Shown: in pieces, positions 8,472 to 17,843 of the stretch | Numbering within the stretch: the first letter of the stretch is position 1 | How the letters are laid out: each line of letters starts with the position of its first letter | DNA from: a bacterium | GTDB taxonomy: Bacteria > UBA10199 > JACPAL01 > GCA-016699445 | Assembly (NCBI GenBank): GCA_035454885.1 | Contig: DATIGE010000047.1 | Span: 1-64,000, forward strand | Length of the DNA stretch: 64,000 nucleotides | Direction of reading: 5' to 3' | Translations under genes and position numbers: made by a program | Notes under the pieces: model-generated | Told to the model about the DNA's origin: nothing | The model's database searches: none | Seen by the model: the letters and a program-made list of their open reading frames with translations, nothing else

Positions 8472-8507
8472 ACGAGCCGTAGCGAGCGCTGTCCCGCGGG
8501 AAGCGGG
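8472..8507 (-). repeat. REP-like repeat, copy 1
   Basis: These 36 bases are identical, in reverse complement, to 50205-50240. The copy lies in the 57-base gap between two convergent genes. CGCTACG-AGC-CGTAGCG (8469-8485) forms a perfect 7-bp hairpin, and TCCCGCGGGA (8492-8501) is a palindrome. Its location suggests it may also act as a bidirectional terminator or mRNA 3'-end stabiliser. Confidence 0.75.
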
Positions 8508-8520
8508 GCTAGGACTCCCT

Positions 8521-10059
8521 TTACATTCCGTAATTTCGATCGAGGCTCCGGTAGTGGATGGCCTCCGCGAGGTGTTGCGTTCTTATCCGCGGCGCCGCCT
8601 CGAGGTCTGCGATCGTCCGCGCCACTTTGAGGATGCGGTCGTAAGCCCGCGCCGAGAGGGAGAGCCGGGCCACCGCCTTTTCCAGGAGACCGGAGCCCTC
8701 GGCGTCGATCTCCGCGTGTTTTCGCAAGAGTCTTCCCGTCATCTGCGCGTTCGCGTGGATCTTCGATGCTCCAAACCTCTTTTTTTGGATCTCCCGGGCC
8801 TTGAGGACGCGGCCGCGGATCCTTTCGGACGACTCGCCCTCGGCCACGGCGGTCAGCTCGCCAAAAGGGACGGGTGGGACCTCGATTTGGATGTCGATCC
8901 GATCCAACAAGGGGCCCGAGACGCGGCCGCGGTATTTCTGGACTGCGACGGCCGTGCACACGCATTCCTTGAGTTTTGATCCCAAGAATCCGCACCGGCA
9001 GGGGTTCATCGAGGCGATGAGCGTCGCCCGCGCGGGGAACGTCAGGGTCGTGAGGGCGCGGGCGATCGTAATGATCCCGGATTCGAGGGGCTGGCGGAGG
9101 ATCTCCAGGACGTTCCGCGGGAATTCCGGCAATTCGTCCAGGAAAAGGACCCCGTTGTGCGCGAGACTGACCTCGCCGGGCCTCGGATGCGTCCCGCCGC
9201 CGGCCAACCCCGCCGTCGAGATCGTGTGATGAGGCGAGCGGAAGGGGCGTTCGGTTACCAAGGTTTCCCTTTCCCGGAGTAAACCCACCACGCTGTAAAC
9301 CTTGGAGGTTTCGAGGGCCTCTTCAAAGCTCATCGGCGGCAGGATGGTGGGAAGCCTTTGCGCGAGCATCGTCTTGCCCGAGCCCGGCGGGCCGATCATC
9401 ATCACGTTGTGCCCGCCGGCGGCGGCGACCTCTAGGGCCCGTTTGGCCTGGGTTTGGCCTTTGATTTCCGAGAAATCGAGGGCGTGGAGGGAGGGGTGGG
9501 GGGATTGGGGAGAACGGGCCTGTGCGGGGCCTTTCGGCTCTAGAGGTCGCTCGCCGGTGACGTGCCCGACAACGTCGGCCAAATGCCGGACGGCGAACAC
9601 GGAGACCTCCGGGATGACGGAGGCCTCATGGGCGTTTTTCTCGGGCAGGATGAGCTTTCTTATTTTCTTTTTCTTGGCCAGGAGCGCGATGGAGAGGGCG
9701 CCGTGGATGGGTTTCACCTCGCCGTGGAGCGAGAGTTCCCCCAAAAAGAGGGAGTCCTCCAGCCGTTCGGGGGGGATCAGCTCGGACGAGGCCAGCAGCC
9801 CCAGGGCGATGGGGAGGTCGAAGGCGGTTCCCTCCTTTTTGACGTCCGCGGGCGCCAGGTTGATCGTGATCCGGCGCCTTTCGAACGAGTAGCCGGAGTT
9901 TTTGACGGCGGCGATGACCCGGTCGCGGCTCTCCTTGACGCTCGATTCGGGGAGCCCCACCGTATTCCAGTTGGCGAGCCCCTGGGCGATGTCCACTTCG
10001 ACCTCGACGAGAAACCCGTCGATCCCCAACAGGCCGGCGCTGAAGACTCGCGACAACAT
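8521..10059 (-). CDS. comM: ComM/YifB-family AAA+ ATPase (Mg-chelatase-like)
   Basis: 512 residues. The N-terminal LonC-like domain starts SRVFSAGLLGIDGFLVEVEV and contains GLPESSVKESRDRV; the central AAA+ Mg-chelatase domain has Walker A GPPGSGKTMLAQRLP and Walker B GVLFLDELPEF, with the RPFRSPHHTIS motif; the C-terminal Mg_chelatase_C region has the SARAYDRILKVARTIADLE stretch. A cysteine-rich MNPCRCGFLG segment is typical. In Vibrio and Acinetobacter, ComM is a hexameric helicase that drives branch migration during natural transformation. The ATG at 10059 fits the family N-terminus; the ORF extends upstream without similarity. Confidence 0.93.
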   Translation of the reverse strand: MLSRVFSAGLLGIDGFLVEVEVDIAQGLANWNTVGLPESSVKESRDRVIAAVKNSGYSFERRRITINLAPADVKKEGTAFDLPIALGLLASSELIPPERLEDSLFLGELSLHGEVKPIHGALSIALLAKKKKIRKLILPEKNAHEASVIPEVSVFAVRHLADVVGHVTGERPLEPKGPAQARSPQSPHPSLHALDFSEIKGQTQAKRALEVAAAGGHNVMMIGPPGSGKTMLAQRLPTILPPMSFEEALETSKVYSVVGLLRERETLVTERPFRSPHHTISTAGLAGGGTHPRPGEVSLAHNGVLFLDELPEFPRNVLEILRQPLESGIITIARALTTLTFPARATLIASMNPCRCGFLGSKLKECVCTAVAVQKYRGRVSGPLLDRIDIQIEVPPVPFGELTAVAEGESSERIRGRVLKAREIQKKRFGASKIHANAQMTGRLLRKHAEIDAEGSGLLEKAVARLSLSARAYDRILKVARTIADLEAAPRIRTQHLAEAIHYRSLDRNYGM

Positions 10060-10143
10060 GACGACATGAGAAAGCAAGGGGCGTGCCAATAATTTTGAGC
10101 TGAGCTTGAAAGCAAAAGGGTTCGGAATTAAGGACGGTCGGGT

Positions 10144-11682
10144 ATGAAAAACAGACTCTTCGTGGGGCAGGACCTCGATGGCTTCTTTGGCCTCGCGATC
10201 GACAACCTGATCCAACTCCTGCTGATCCAATCCCTTTTGATCGGCCTCTGCCATTTTCCGCCGGAGATCGTCTACGGGCGCATCCTGCCCGGTGCGGCGT
10301 TATCGGTGCTCTTCGGGAACTTCTATTATTCCTGGCAGGCGCGGAGGTTGGCGAAGAGGGAGGGGAGGAGCGACGTCTGCGCCCTTCCCTACGGCATCAA
10401 CACCGTCAGCCTCTTCGGTTTCATCTTCTTCGTCATCCTGCCGGTCTATCAGCAGACCCGGAACGCCGAACTCGCCTGGAAGGTGGGGCTGCTCGCCTGC
10501 TTCCTGAGCGCCGTCCTGGAGATCGTCGTGAGCTTCTTCGGGGCGTGGATCCGCAAGGTCACGCCGCGGGCGGCTCTCCTCTCGGCCTTGGCGGGGATCG
10601 CCATCACGTTCATCTCGATGGACTTCGCCTTCAAGATCTTCGCGCGCCCCCTGTTGGCGTTGGTGCCGCTGGCGATCATCCTGGTGACCTATTTTTCGGG
10701 CCGCCGTCTTCCCTTCGGGATCCCGGGCGGCCTCTATGCCGTCGTCATCGGCTCCGCCATGGCCTGGGCGGGCGGGGTGATGTCGGCCGATCGGGTCGCG
10801 CAGGCCTGGGCGGAGATCCGATTCTACCCGCCGCAATCTTCCGTCGCGGAACTTTGGGAGATCCTGAAGAGCCCGTACGTGTTCACCCACCTCTCGATCA
10901 TCGTCCCCATGGCGCTCTTCAACGTGGTCGGCTCGCTCCAGAACATCGAATCGGCGGAGGCGGCGGGGGACGCCTATCCGACGCGGAGCTGTCTCGTCGC
11001 CAACGGCCTGGGCTCCGTCGTGGCGGCCGCCCTGGGGAGCTGTTTTCCCACCACCATCTACATCGGCCACCCCGGCTGGAAGGCCATGGGGGCGCGGGCC
11101 GGATATTCGGTGATGAACGGCGTCTTCATCGCGGCGATCTGCCTCTTTGGGGCGGTGAACCTCGTCTCCACCGTCATGCCGCTGGAGGCGGGCATCGCCA
11201 TCGTCCTTTGGGTCGGCATCATCATCATGGCCCAGGCCTATCAGGCGGTGCCGTCGCAGCACGCGCCGGCGGTCGCCTTGGGGCTGATCCCGGCGCTAGC
11301 CGCCTGGGCCTTGCTCATCGTCCAAGGGGCCCTGATGGCGGGCGGATCGAGCCTGTCGGCCCTTGGGGTGAACGGGACGATTCAAAGCTATTCGCTGACC
11401 GGCATCATCGCCCTCAATCAGGGGTTCATCCTGAGCTCGATGATCTGGGCGGCGATCGCGGTCTCGCTGATCGACAACGAGTTCGTGAAGGCGTCGCTGT
11501 GGGCCTTGGCCGGCGCGGTTCTGTCGCTCGTCGGTGTCATCCACACGTATAAGATCGAGGGAAACGACGTCCTTCAGCACTACGGCTGGACGGTGGGTTG
11601 GCCCCACGCGGCCGGCTACGCCATGGCGGGGATTCTCTTCCTCCTGGCGAAAAGCCTCAGGAAAGATCCAGCGCACGCGTAA
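10144..11682 (+). CDS. NCS2-like (xanthine/uracil/AzgA-type) permease
   Basis: 512 residues with about 12 to 14 hydrophobic segments, an inner-membrane transporter. It resembles the uncharacterised branch of the xanthine/uracil/vitamin C permease family: CALPYGINTVSLFGFIFFV near residue 80 and SLQNIESAEAAGDAYPTRS near 268 match conserved family segments. Substrate is probably a nucleobase or similar compound but cannot be read from sequence. AAGGA lies 9 bases before the ATG. It is divergent from comM and overlaps the convergent DUF2461 gene by 26 bp. Confidence 0.82.
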   Translation: MKNRLFVGQDLDGFFGLAIDNLIQLLLIQSLLIGLCHFPPEIVYGRILPGAALSVLFGNFYYSWQARRLAKREGRSDVCALPYGINTVSLFGFIFFVILPVYQQTRNAELAWKVGLLACFLSAVLEIVVSFFGAWIRKVTPRAALLSALAGIAITFISMDFAFKIFARPLLALVPLAIILVTYFSGRRLPFGIPGGLYAVVIGSAMAWAGGVMSADRVAQAWAEIRFYPPQSSVAELWEILKSPYVFTHLSIIVPMALFNVVGSLQNIESAEAAGDAYPTRSCLVANGLGSVVAAALGSCFPTTIYIGHPGWKAMGARAGYSVMNGVFIAAICLFGAVNLVSTVMPLEAGIAIVLWVGIIIMAQAYQAVPSQHAPAVALGLIPALAAWALLIVQGALMAGGSSLSALGVNGTIQSYSLTGIIALNQGFILSSMIWAAIAVSLIDNEFVKASLWALAGAVLSLVGVIHTYKIEGNDVLQHYGWTVGWPHAAGYAMAGILFLLAKSLRKDPAHA

Positions 11683-12340
11683 GAAAATCCACGAGACGCT
11701 TCATCCTCCGGCAAGCGTTCGCCACTTCCTTCAGGACGTCGTCGCGGCAGACGTGTGCGTCTTGCATGGGGATCCAGGTTAGAAAATCCTTCCGCTTGAT
11801 GTCCGCGATGCACGGATGCTTCGGATCGAAGCCCTTCGGGGGGCGCTTCAACACGTCACCGTCGAGGACAAAACCCTTGCGGGCCTTTTTCCACGCCTTC
11901 GGCGCGGCGGCGATGGCGTTCCTCACCTTCGCCAGGGCGATGGGGTCGGGATGCCAGAGGCCGGCGGCGATGAAGCATTCCTTCGGTTCCAGGTGGAAGT
12001 AAAAGCAAGGCGCGTGCGCGTCCCGGCCCGCGAAGCGGTGGCGGAACTGCATGCCGATATGGGTCTTGTAGGGCGTCTTGTCCTTGGAAAAGCGCGTGTC
12101 CCGGTAGATGCGGAAGAGGGAACCGCCCGACGCACGCGGGTCGGCGACGAAGCCGGGAGCGACCGAGGGTAAAACGACCGCGAAGTGGGCGATGAAGCGG
12201 AGGGCCGGATCGCGCACGACAGCTTCGTAACGGGCCTTGTTGGCCGCAAACCACTCCCGGTTGTTGTGCTTGGCCAGGTCCTTGAGGAACTTGAAGAGGT
12301 CGGAGGAGAAGAACTGCTCGGCTGACGCGCTTTTTGCCAT
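11657..12340 (-). CDS. DUF2461 family protein
   Basis: 227 residues matching the DUF2461/TIGR02453 pattern: FFSSDLFKFLKDLAKHNNREWFAANKARYE at the N-terminus (shown as FLKDLAKHNNREWF), SLFRIYRDTRFSKDKTPYKTHIG-type core with IYRDTRFSKDKTPYKT, and FYFHLEPKECFIAAGLW. Function of the family is unknown. Its ATG overlaps the trxB stop (TGATG), so translation is coupled to trxB. Confidence 0.85.
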   Translation of the reverse strand: MAKSASAEQFFSSDLFKFLKDLAKHNNREWFAANKARYEAVVRDPALRFIAHFAVVLPSVAPGFVADPRASGGSLFRIYRDTRFSKDKTPYKTHIGMQFRHRFAGRDAHAPCFYFHLEPKECFIAAGLWHPDPIALAKVRNAIAAAPKAWKKARKGFVLDGDVLKRPPKGFDPKHPCIADIKRKDFLTWIPMQDAHVCRDDVLKEVANACRRMKRLVDFLTRALDLS

Positions 12341-13272
12341 CAGTGCCCTTTGTGCCCTTCAGCCTCGAGGTAGCGTTCGCAATCGATCGCCGCCTGGCAG
12401 CCGGATCCCGCGGCGGTGATCGCCTGGCGGTAGACGTGGTCCTGGACGTCGCCGCAGGCGAAGACGCCGGGGACGTTGGTCTTCATCCCGTCCTTTGTGA
12501 TGATGTAGCCGTTCCCGTCCATGCCGATCTGGCCCTTGAAGAGCTTCGTGTTCGGATCGTGCCCGATGGCGACGAAGAGGCCGGCGACCTTGAGCGTCGA
12601 GGTCTCGCCGGTCTTGACGTTCTTGAGCTTCAGACCCTCGACCTCCTTCTCGCCGATGACGTCCTCCACGACCGTGTCCCAGATAAAGGAGACCTTGGGA
12701 TTCGCCCTGGCCCTGTCCTGCATGATCTTAGACGCCCGAAGGGCGTCCCTTCGATGAATCACGGTAACGCGCGTGCAAAAGCGTGTGAGAAAGGTCGCCT
12801 CTTCGATGGCCGAATCGCCGCCGCCCACCACCGCGACCTCCATGTTCCGGAAAAAGGCCCCGTCGCAGGTCGCGCAGGTGGTGACGCCCTTGCCCATGAG
12901 CCGCCTTTCGTTCGGCAGCCCGATCAGGCGGGCCGAGGCGCCGGTGGAGATGATGACGGACTGGGCTTGATACTTCTCGTCTCCCACCTCGACGACAAAC
13001 GGTTTTTTGGAGAAATCGACCCGGGTGACGTCCTTGGTGAGGTAGCGCGTGCCGAAGCGCTCGGCCTGTTTCCTTAAATCGGCCATCATCTCGGGGCCCA
13101 AGACGCCCTCCGGGTAGCCGGGAAAATTTTCGACCTCCGAGGTGAGCATGAGCTGGCCGCCGGCCTGATAGCCCTCGATCATGAAGGGGTTCAAGTCCGC
13201 GCGCGCCGTATAGATGGCCGCTGTGAGCCCCGCGGGTCCGCTTCCGATAATGATGACATTCTCGACCGCCAT
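12340..13272 (-). CDS. trxB: Thioredoxin reductase
   Basis: 310 residues, NADPH-dependent flavoprotein that reduces thioredoxin in the cytosol. FAD-binding GSGPAGLTAAIYTARA starts at residue 10, the redox-active CATC is at residues 133-136, the NADPH-site GGGDSA is at 150-155, and the C-terminal FAD motif reads GVFACGDVQDHVYRQAITAAG. The gene is first in a two-gene unit with the DUF2461 gene. Confidence 0.96.
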   Translation of the reverse strand: MAVENVIIIGSGPAGLTAAIYTARADLNPFMIEGYQAGGQLMLTSEVENFPGYPEGVLGPEMMADLRKQAERFGTRYLTKDVTRVDFSKKPFVVEVGDEKYQAQSVIISTGASARLIGLPNERRLMGKGVTTCATCDGAFFRNMEVAVVGGGDSAIEEATFLTRFCTRVTVIHRRDALRASKIMQDRARANPKVSFIWDTVVEDVIGEKEVEGLKLKNVKTGETSTLKVAGLFVAIGHDPNTKLFKGQIGMDGNGYIITKDGMKTNVPGVFACGDVQDHVYRQAITAAGSGCQAAIDCERYLEAEGHKGH

Positions 13273-13356
13273 GTGAGTTTCCTCCCAAAAGGAAGGTCAG
13301 CCTGCCCGAAGACGATTTCGCCCGCAACTCCTTTCACCCCCCGGCGATGGACTCTC

Positions 13357-14502
13357 GTGATCCCGTCTTCCCATTGGGGCCTCTATCAAGGCGTGCTCGG
13401 GGCGTTGGCCTCCTCCCAGCAGGTCTCCCTCTTTTTCTTCGCGGGGGCCGCCTCGGCCCTGGAAACCCGGGCGGGTTTCGAGACGGCGACGGGTTTCTTG
13501 AGAACCGCGGATTGGTCCCAGGGCGAGGCCCTGAGGCGAAGGGTCGTCGGGTTCTTGGAGCGGCGCGATGTCGCCGCCGCCTTGATGCCCCACATCCAGA
13601 ACCTCGCTCGGTTCGCCGGGGTGGACCCGGGAACGGCCTTGCCGGAGGCTCTTCCGGAGCGCCGGGCCCCCTGGTGGTTCGAGGCCAGACACCCGCTCAA
13701 GTCAGGTCGAGGCATGGTTCCGATCGAGGACGGCGCGCTTGCGATGGGGGACGAGCGTGCCCTGGACTGGCTCCTCAAGGTCAGGGACTTGGTGGAGACA
13801 GGCGGTTGCCCGCCCGGTTTCAGCGCCTCGCCGCACCTCATCTGGATTCCCGAACGTTCCGCCCAGGCCACCCAGCTCAACCGCCACGGCCTCGTCTATC
13901 GCCCGGAGGACGAAACCTTCGAGACGGTCAATGCGCCCGGACGCATCAGGATCCGCGCGCTTTTTCCCTATCCCCTGCGTTTGGGGCGCGAGCAGCGGAC
14001 CGTCGCGATGGCCCTGACGACCTTTCAACACCAATACTGGTCCGAGACCCCGGAGGGCCTTGAGGCTAGGCTGGGGGCCGACCTCATGTCCCGCCTCCCG
14101 GAAAAAGTCTTGGTGCACCAACATCATTTCATCCACCCCCAGGCCATCCTCCTGCCGGGGTTCGGCCAGGCCCTGGCCGCCCAGTTCGGCGCCCGGTTCG
14201 TCTTCCTTCAGGCCGGGAGGGTCTGGTTGGGACGGCCGACGGGGGAGGGCGTCCAGGACCGGACCGACGAAGCGCCCGAGGAATGGATCGCCTACTTTCG
14301 GCGGCTGGCGGGGATCGAGACCTTTCATCAGAGGCCTCCCTCCGAAGAGTCCGTGCCCGAGGAATTGCCCGAAGGCGGACCGGGACAGAGGGTGGAGAGG
14401 ATGATCGCCCCGACCAACGAGGAGGGGCACGTCGCCTTGGACGCCACGCAGCCTTTGATCCCCCTGGATTCGGCCGGGAATGAGCCCAAGGGCTCAGAAT
14501 AA
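13357..14502 (+). CDS. Hypothetical protein, about 381 aa
   Basis: Not recognised. The open frame reaches back to a GTG at 13273, directly abutting the divergent trxB start, but the first 28 codons have atypical codon choice and leave no promoter room; GTG 13357 is therefore preferred, without a clear ribosome site. The protein has no signal peptide. It begins VIPSSHWGLYQGVLGALAS and includes HQHHFIHPQAILLPGFGQAL, with a Glu/Pro-rich C-terminal tail (PPSEESVPEELPEGGPGQR). It precedes a second large unknown gene on the same strand by 41 bp, so the two may work together. Confidence 0.6.
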   Translation: MIPSSHWGLYQGVLGALASSQQVSLFFFAGAASALETRAGFETATGFLRTADWSQGEALRRRVVGFLERRDVAAALMPHIQNLARFAGVDPGTALPEALPERRAPWWFEARHPLKSGRGMVPIEDGALAMGDERALDWLLKVRDLVETGGCPPGFSASPHLIWIPERSAQATQLNRHGLVYRPEDETFETVNAPGRIRIRALFPYPLRLGREQRTVAMALTTFQHQYWSETPEGLEARLGADLMSRLPEKVLVHQHHFIHPQAILLPGFGQALAAQFGARFVFLQAGRVWLGRPTGEGVQDRTDEAPEEWIAYFRRLAGIETFHQRPPSEESVPEELPEGGPGQRVERMIAPTNEEGHVALDATQPLIPLDSAGNEPKGSE

Positions 14503-14543
14503 TTGACAACTTTCTGATTTTTCAGGCGAATACCCACTTCGCC

Positions 14544-17369
14544 ATGAGCGGTTTCCCGAGTTTTACCTATGTCCCGCCCGCCTGCCTCGAGCTCATGCAG
14601 CGCGTCGTGACCGCCCTGCCGGGCGCCAGCGTCCCCTCCCTCCTCCAAAACACCTTAGCGTTGACCGACCTTTCGGCGCGGGGCTTGGGTTTCGAGCACG
14701 ATCTCATTCGCCGCGCCTTGTCGGACCCTTCGACCTTGGATCAGGCTCTCGCCCTTTACCAAAGGCCCGGCCGACTCTTTTACGCCGTCGCGCCGCACGC
14801 CGAGGAGCTTCGTTCGGCCTTGGGGCTTTCGATTGAAATGCCCGAAGCGATCATCGACCGTCCCGAGGATAAGAGGGCCCAATTCGCCTGGCAGCGCTTC
14901 GCGGCGTTGGAAAAGGGTGCGACGGAGTTCGTGGACCAAGGCGTTTTCTACGATCCCGTCAGCGCGATGTCCCACGGCGTGATCCATTATCTCGACCGCG
15001 AGGGACAGAACGACCGCCGCCTTCAGCGCCGGGCCCGCGGCGAGGACTGGACGCCGCCGCCGTCCTTCGGGGTGCTGTCGCGCGAAAGTCCCGAGCGTTT
15101 GGAACAATACAATCGCTGCGAGAACGACCATCTCGGCGACCTGGCCTTCGACTATCCCCCGGAGTTGCAGATGGTCGTCGTTCCCAGGGTCTACGCCCCG
15201 CTCTTGCGGAGCCGCATGGAGTGGCAGGTCGTCATCAACGCCTCGGACCAGTTGAAAGGCGCCTTCACGCCCGAAAAGGCCCGCGAATTGCCGAAAAGCG
15301 TCCGCCTCCTGACGGGCATGAAGGGGCTCCCCGGCGGAAGGACGCCTCTGGAACTCTTCGACGACGTCCTGAAAGAGGCGGGACTGGAAGTTCCCGTGAG
15401 CGACGCCATGGGCTACGCCTCGGCGTCCCGGATCGTCCGCGAACAGAGGCTCAACCGGGCCGGGAGACGAGGGCAGGGGGACCTTCTGGAGATCGTCCTC
15501 TCGGACCCGCACACCCTTAACGCCTTGGAGATCGCAAAACGCTGGACCAACGCCGGCGACCGCGGCGTGCGGCAGGAGACGTACAGAGGCGTCCCCCTCG
15601 TCGTCGTCGAGAACCTGAATTTGCGCCCTCCTTTGAAGGTCACCATCGTCTCCGACCGGGACGTCATCCGCGCCAACGAAAAGGCCTCGATCGACAAAAA
15701 CCTCCAGGCCATCAAACTGGGCAAGGATCTCTTCGAGCGGATGCTTTCGTCCGTCATGGACGGACAGATGGGCGACCCGCTCCTCTACAGGGAGTTCGCC
15801 AAGTTTTACGAGGAACGGATGGAGCAGGCGGAGTACGACATCCTCGCGGCGATGGAACTTGAGGACATCCCGGAGAACAAACGGGTCATTCTGCCCGGCG
15901 TCCGGAAGGACCTCTACGGAAGCTGGACCACGACGTCTTTCGAACCCCTCTATCAGCTCGTCCAAAAGATCTTCAACCCGGAGACGCCCGAGCACGAGTG
16001 GCAGGAGGCGATGGTCCTCTTGAAGCTCAAGATCGGCGAATACTACTCCGTGAGAAACCCCCAATACGGCTTCTGCATGGCGGTGGACCGGGCCGCCGTG
16101 ATGGCGGGCCGCTACTTGAGCCGCGAAAAGCTCGTTCAGACGGTCGAGAGGCTCCGCGCCAAAGGCCTCTTGGTGGATCAGGACGGAAAGCCGCTCAGCC
16201 ATGAAAAGATCGACCGGAAGGTGGGCTTGAGAGCCACCCCGAACGGAGCCCACTTCTTCTTCAGCACGATTCCGCAAGGGCTTTCGCCCGAGGGACTCCA
16301 GATCGCCGAGCAGCTCCCCAACCGTCACGGAAGAAAGAGGATCAAGAGGCTCCCCAAGAGCTATGAAGAGGCACACCTCCACGTCGAGCGCCTCCAAAAC
16401 AGCGTCTTTTTTGATCCGGAGATCTACAGTCAGATCGTCGACCTTTCCCGGGAATTCGGCGGCATTTTCGCGGGAGCCCCCGCGGCGCAGCGTTTGAAAT
16501 ATTTGAGCCTGCTGGAGGCCCTGAACAGCCATTTTGAAAAGGCTCTCGGCGCGTTGATCGCGAGCAAGCACGTCTACCCCCGCATCCACGACACGCAGGA
16601 ACTGTTGAAACAACTCGTCGTCCGGATGAGAATCCTGATCGGAAGGGTCCGTGAAAATTCCGATTTGGGGCCGGAGGAGATCGCCCTTTTGAACCAGGGC
16701 ATGATCGAGACGTTAACGGTCGCCAATCTTTTCTTCATGTTGCCGCCCGAGGAAATGGAGAACGAGGTGCGGCACCTCTTGAGGCGGCTGAAGGCCGTCC
16801 TGCATTATGCCAAGAGCGGGGATATCGAGGATCTCTTTCCGCTGAAAAGCGGCGATTCCGCCAGCGGCGAACCGGGCGTGAATGCGATGCTCGCCGAGCT
16901 CAAGCAATCGATCTTTCCCGCGGTGAGCGGGGGGCTCATCGAGCTGACCTACCGGATGAACGTCCGGCTGCACTCGGGCGGCGAGGCGGTGGAAAAGAAA
17001 CACGTCATGGACGCCCTCCAGCAGATCGCAGGCTCGCTGAAGGACGCCGTGAAGAGCCTGGACGGGGCGGATTTCAAGCCGCGTTCCTTCCTGGACGGAG
17101 TGGCCAACACGCTGGACGGCATCGCCAAGGACTTTCAGGCCAACAAGAAGATTTCAAAGCTCCAGAGGCTCTTCATCTATCAGGCCCTGGTGGAATGCCT
17201 CATCCACACGCGGCGTTTCCTGGTGCTGCCCCCGGACCGGGCGGGCCTGGAGTTCCAGTACACGGTAAAGCGGTTCCTGAAGATCCACGGCTTCGTCCAG
17301 GGGACCGTCGAAAGTCCGTTGTGGTTTTTCGGAAACGGAAATTCCAACCCGCCTCCTCCCGCCGGATAG
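14544..17369 (+). CDS. Large hypothetical protein, 941 aa
   Basis: Not recognised. No signal peptide or convincing membrane segment; the C-terminal half is strongly helical (for instance EALNSHFEKALGALIASKHV and MNVRLHSGGEAVEKKHVMDA), and the protein ends in a Pro/Gly tail (NGNSNPPPPAG). No nucleotide-binding or catalytic motif stands out. TTGACA at 14503-14508, 36 bases before the ATG, could be a -35 element with only a weak -10 (GCGAAT). Codon use looks like that of the neighbours, so it appears to be a resident gene. Confidence 0.7.
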   Translation: MSGFPSFTYVPPACLELMQRVVTALPGASVPSLLQNTLALTDLSARGLGFEHDLIRRALSDPSTLDQALALYQRPGRLFYAVAPHAEELRSALGLSIEMPEAIIDRPEDKRAQFAWQRFAALEKGATEFVDQGVFYDPVSAMSHGVIHYLDREGQNDRRLQRRARGEDWTPPPSFGVLSRESPERLEQYNRCENDHLGDLAFDYPPELQMVVVPRVYAPLLRSRMEWQVVINASDQLKGAFTPEKARELPKSVRLLTGMKGLPGGRTPLELFDDVLKEAGLEVPVSDAMGYASASRIVREQRLNRAGRRGQGDLLEIVLSDPHTLNALEIAKRWTNAGDRGVRQETYRGVPLVVVENLNLRPPLKVTIVSDRDVIRANEKASIDKNLQAIKLGKDLFERMLSSVMDGQMGDPLLYREFAKFYEERMEQAEYDILAAMELEDIPENKRVILPGVRKDLYGSWTTTSFEPLYQLVQKIFNPETPEHEWQEAMVLLKLKIGEYYSVRNPQYGFCMAVDRAAVMAGRYLSREKLVQTVERLRAKGLLVDQDGKPLSHEKIDRKVGLRATPNGAHFFFSTIPQGLSPEGLQIAEQLPNRHGRKRIKRLPKSYEEAHLHVERLQNSVFFDPEIYSQIVDLSREFGGIFAGAPAAQRLKYLSLLEALNSHFEKALGALIASKHVYPRIHDTQELLKQLVVRMRILIGRVRENSDLGPEEIALLNQGMIETLTVANLFFMLPPEEMENEVRHLLRRLKAVLHYAKSGDIEDLFPLKSGDSASGEPGVNAMLAELKQSIFPAVSGGLIELTYRMNVRLHSGGEAVEKKHVMDALQQIAGSLKDAVKSLDGADFKPRSFLDGVANTLDGIAKDFQANKKISKLQRLFIYQALVECLIHTRRFLVLPPDRAGLEFQYTVKRFLKIHGFVQGTVESPLWFFGNGNSNPPPPAG

Positions 17370-17380
17370 GGAAAGCAAGA

Positions 17381-17833
17381 TCAGAACGGAATATCGTCCT
17401 CGTCGCCCAGGATTCCGGGGCCGGCCGCGGGGGCTTCGTTGGAGGGTGCCTCGGGTTCGGAATGGCCGCCGGCGCCCGCGGAGCGTCCGCCGCCTCCACC
17501 GCCGGGTCCGCCCAGGAACTGAACGGTATTGGCGACGATCTCGGTGGTGCGCTGCTTCTGTCCTTCCTTGTTCTGCCACTCGCGGGTCTGGAGACGTCCT
17601 TCGATGTAAACCTGACGGCCCTTCCTGAGGTACTCTTTGCAATTCTCCGCCTGTTTTCCAAAGACAACGATGCGGTGCCACTCGGTCTTCTCGCCCGGAT
17701 TCCCGTCCTTGCCGGACCAGCGCTCGGTGGTGGCGATGTTGAAGTTGGCGACAGGCTGCCCGCTGGGGAGGAAGCGGACCTCGGGGTCGCTGCCTAGGTT
17801 GCCGATCAGGATGACTTTGTTGATGGATGCCAT
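17381..17833 (-). CDS. ssb: Single-stranded DNA-binding protein
   Basis: 150 residues. The N-terminal OB fold begins [20 protein letters not shown] and continues with [16 protein letters not shown] and [15 protein letters not shown]; a Gly-rich linker follows, and the conserved acidic tail ends in DEDDIPF, the docking peptide for SSB partners. The ATG at 17833 is the family start; upstream in-frame codons lie over the neighbour's end. It follows two secreted-protein genes on the same strand by 10 bp, an unusual setting for ssb. Confidence 0.96.
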   Translation of the reverse strand: MASINKVILIGNLGSDPEVRFLPSGQPVANFNIATTERWSGKDGNPGEKTEWHRIVVFGKQAENCKEYLRKGRQVYIEGRLQTREWQNKEGQKQRTTEIVANTVQFLGGPGGGGGGRSAGAGGHSEPEAPSNEAPAAGPGILGDEDDIPF

Positions 17834-17843
17834 GGAGGAGGTC

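Noticed and set aside
14503-14531. Promoter with TTGACA before the 941-residue gene
   Set aside because: The -35 is perfect but the -10 matches only three of six bases, so it is mentioned under the gene and not listed.
14655-16613. 652-codon minus-strand open frame opposite the 941-residue unknown
   Set aside because: The plus frame has a fuller span and a more protein-like composition; the minus frame looks like a shadow rich in Arg, Gly and Val.
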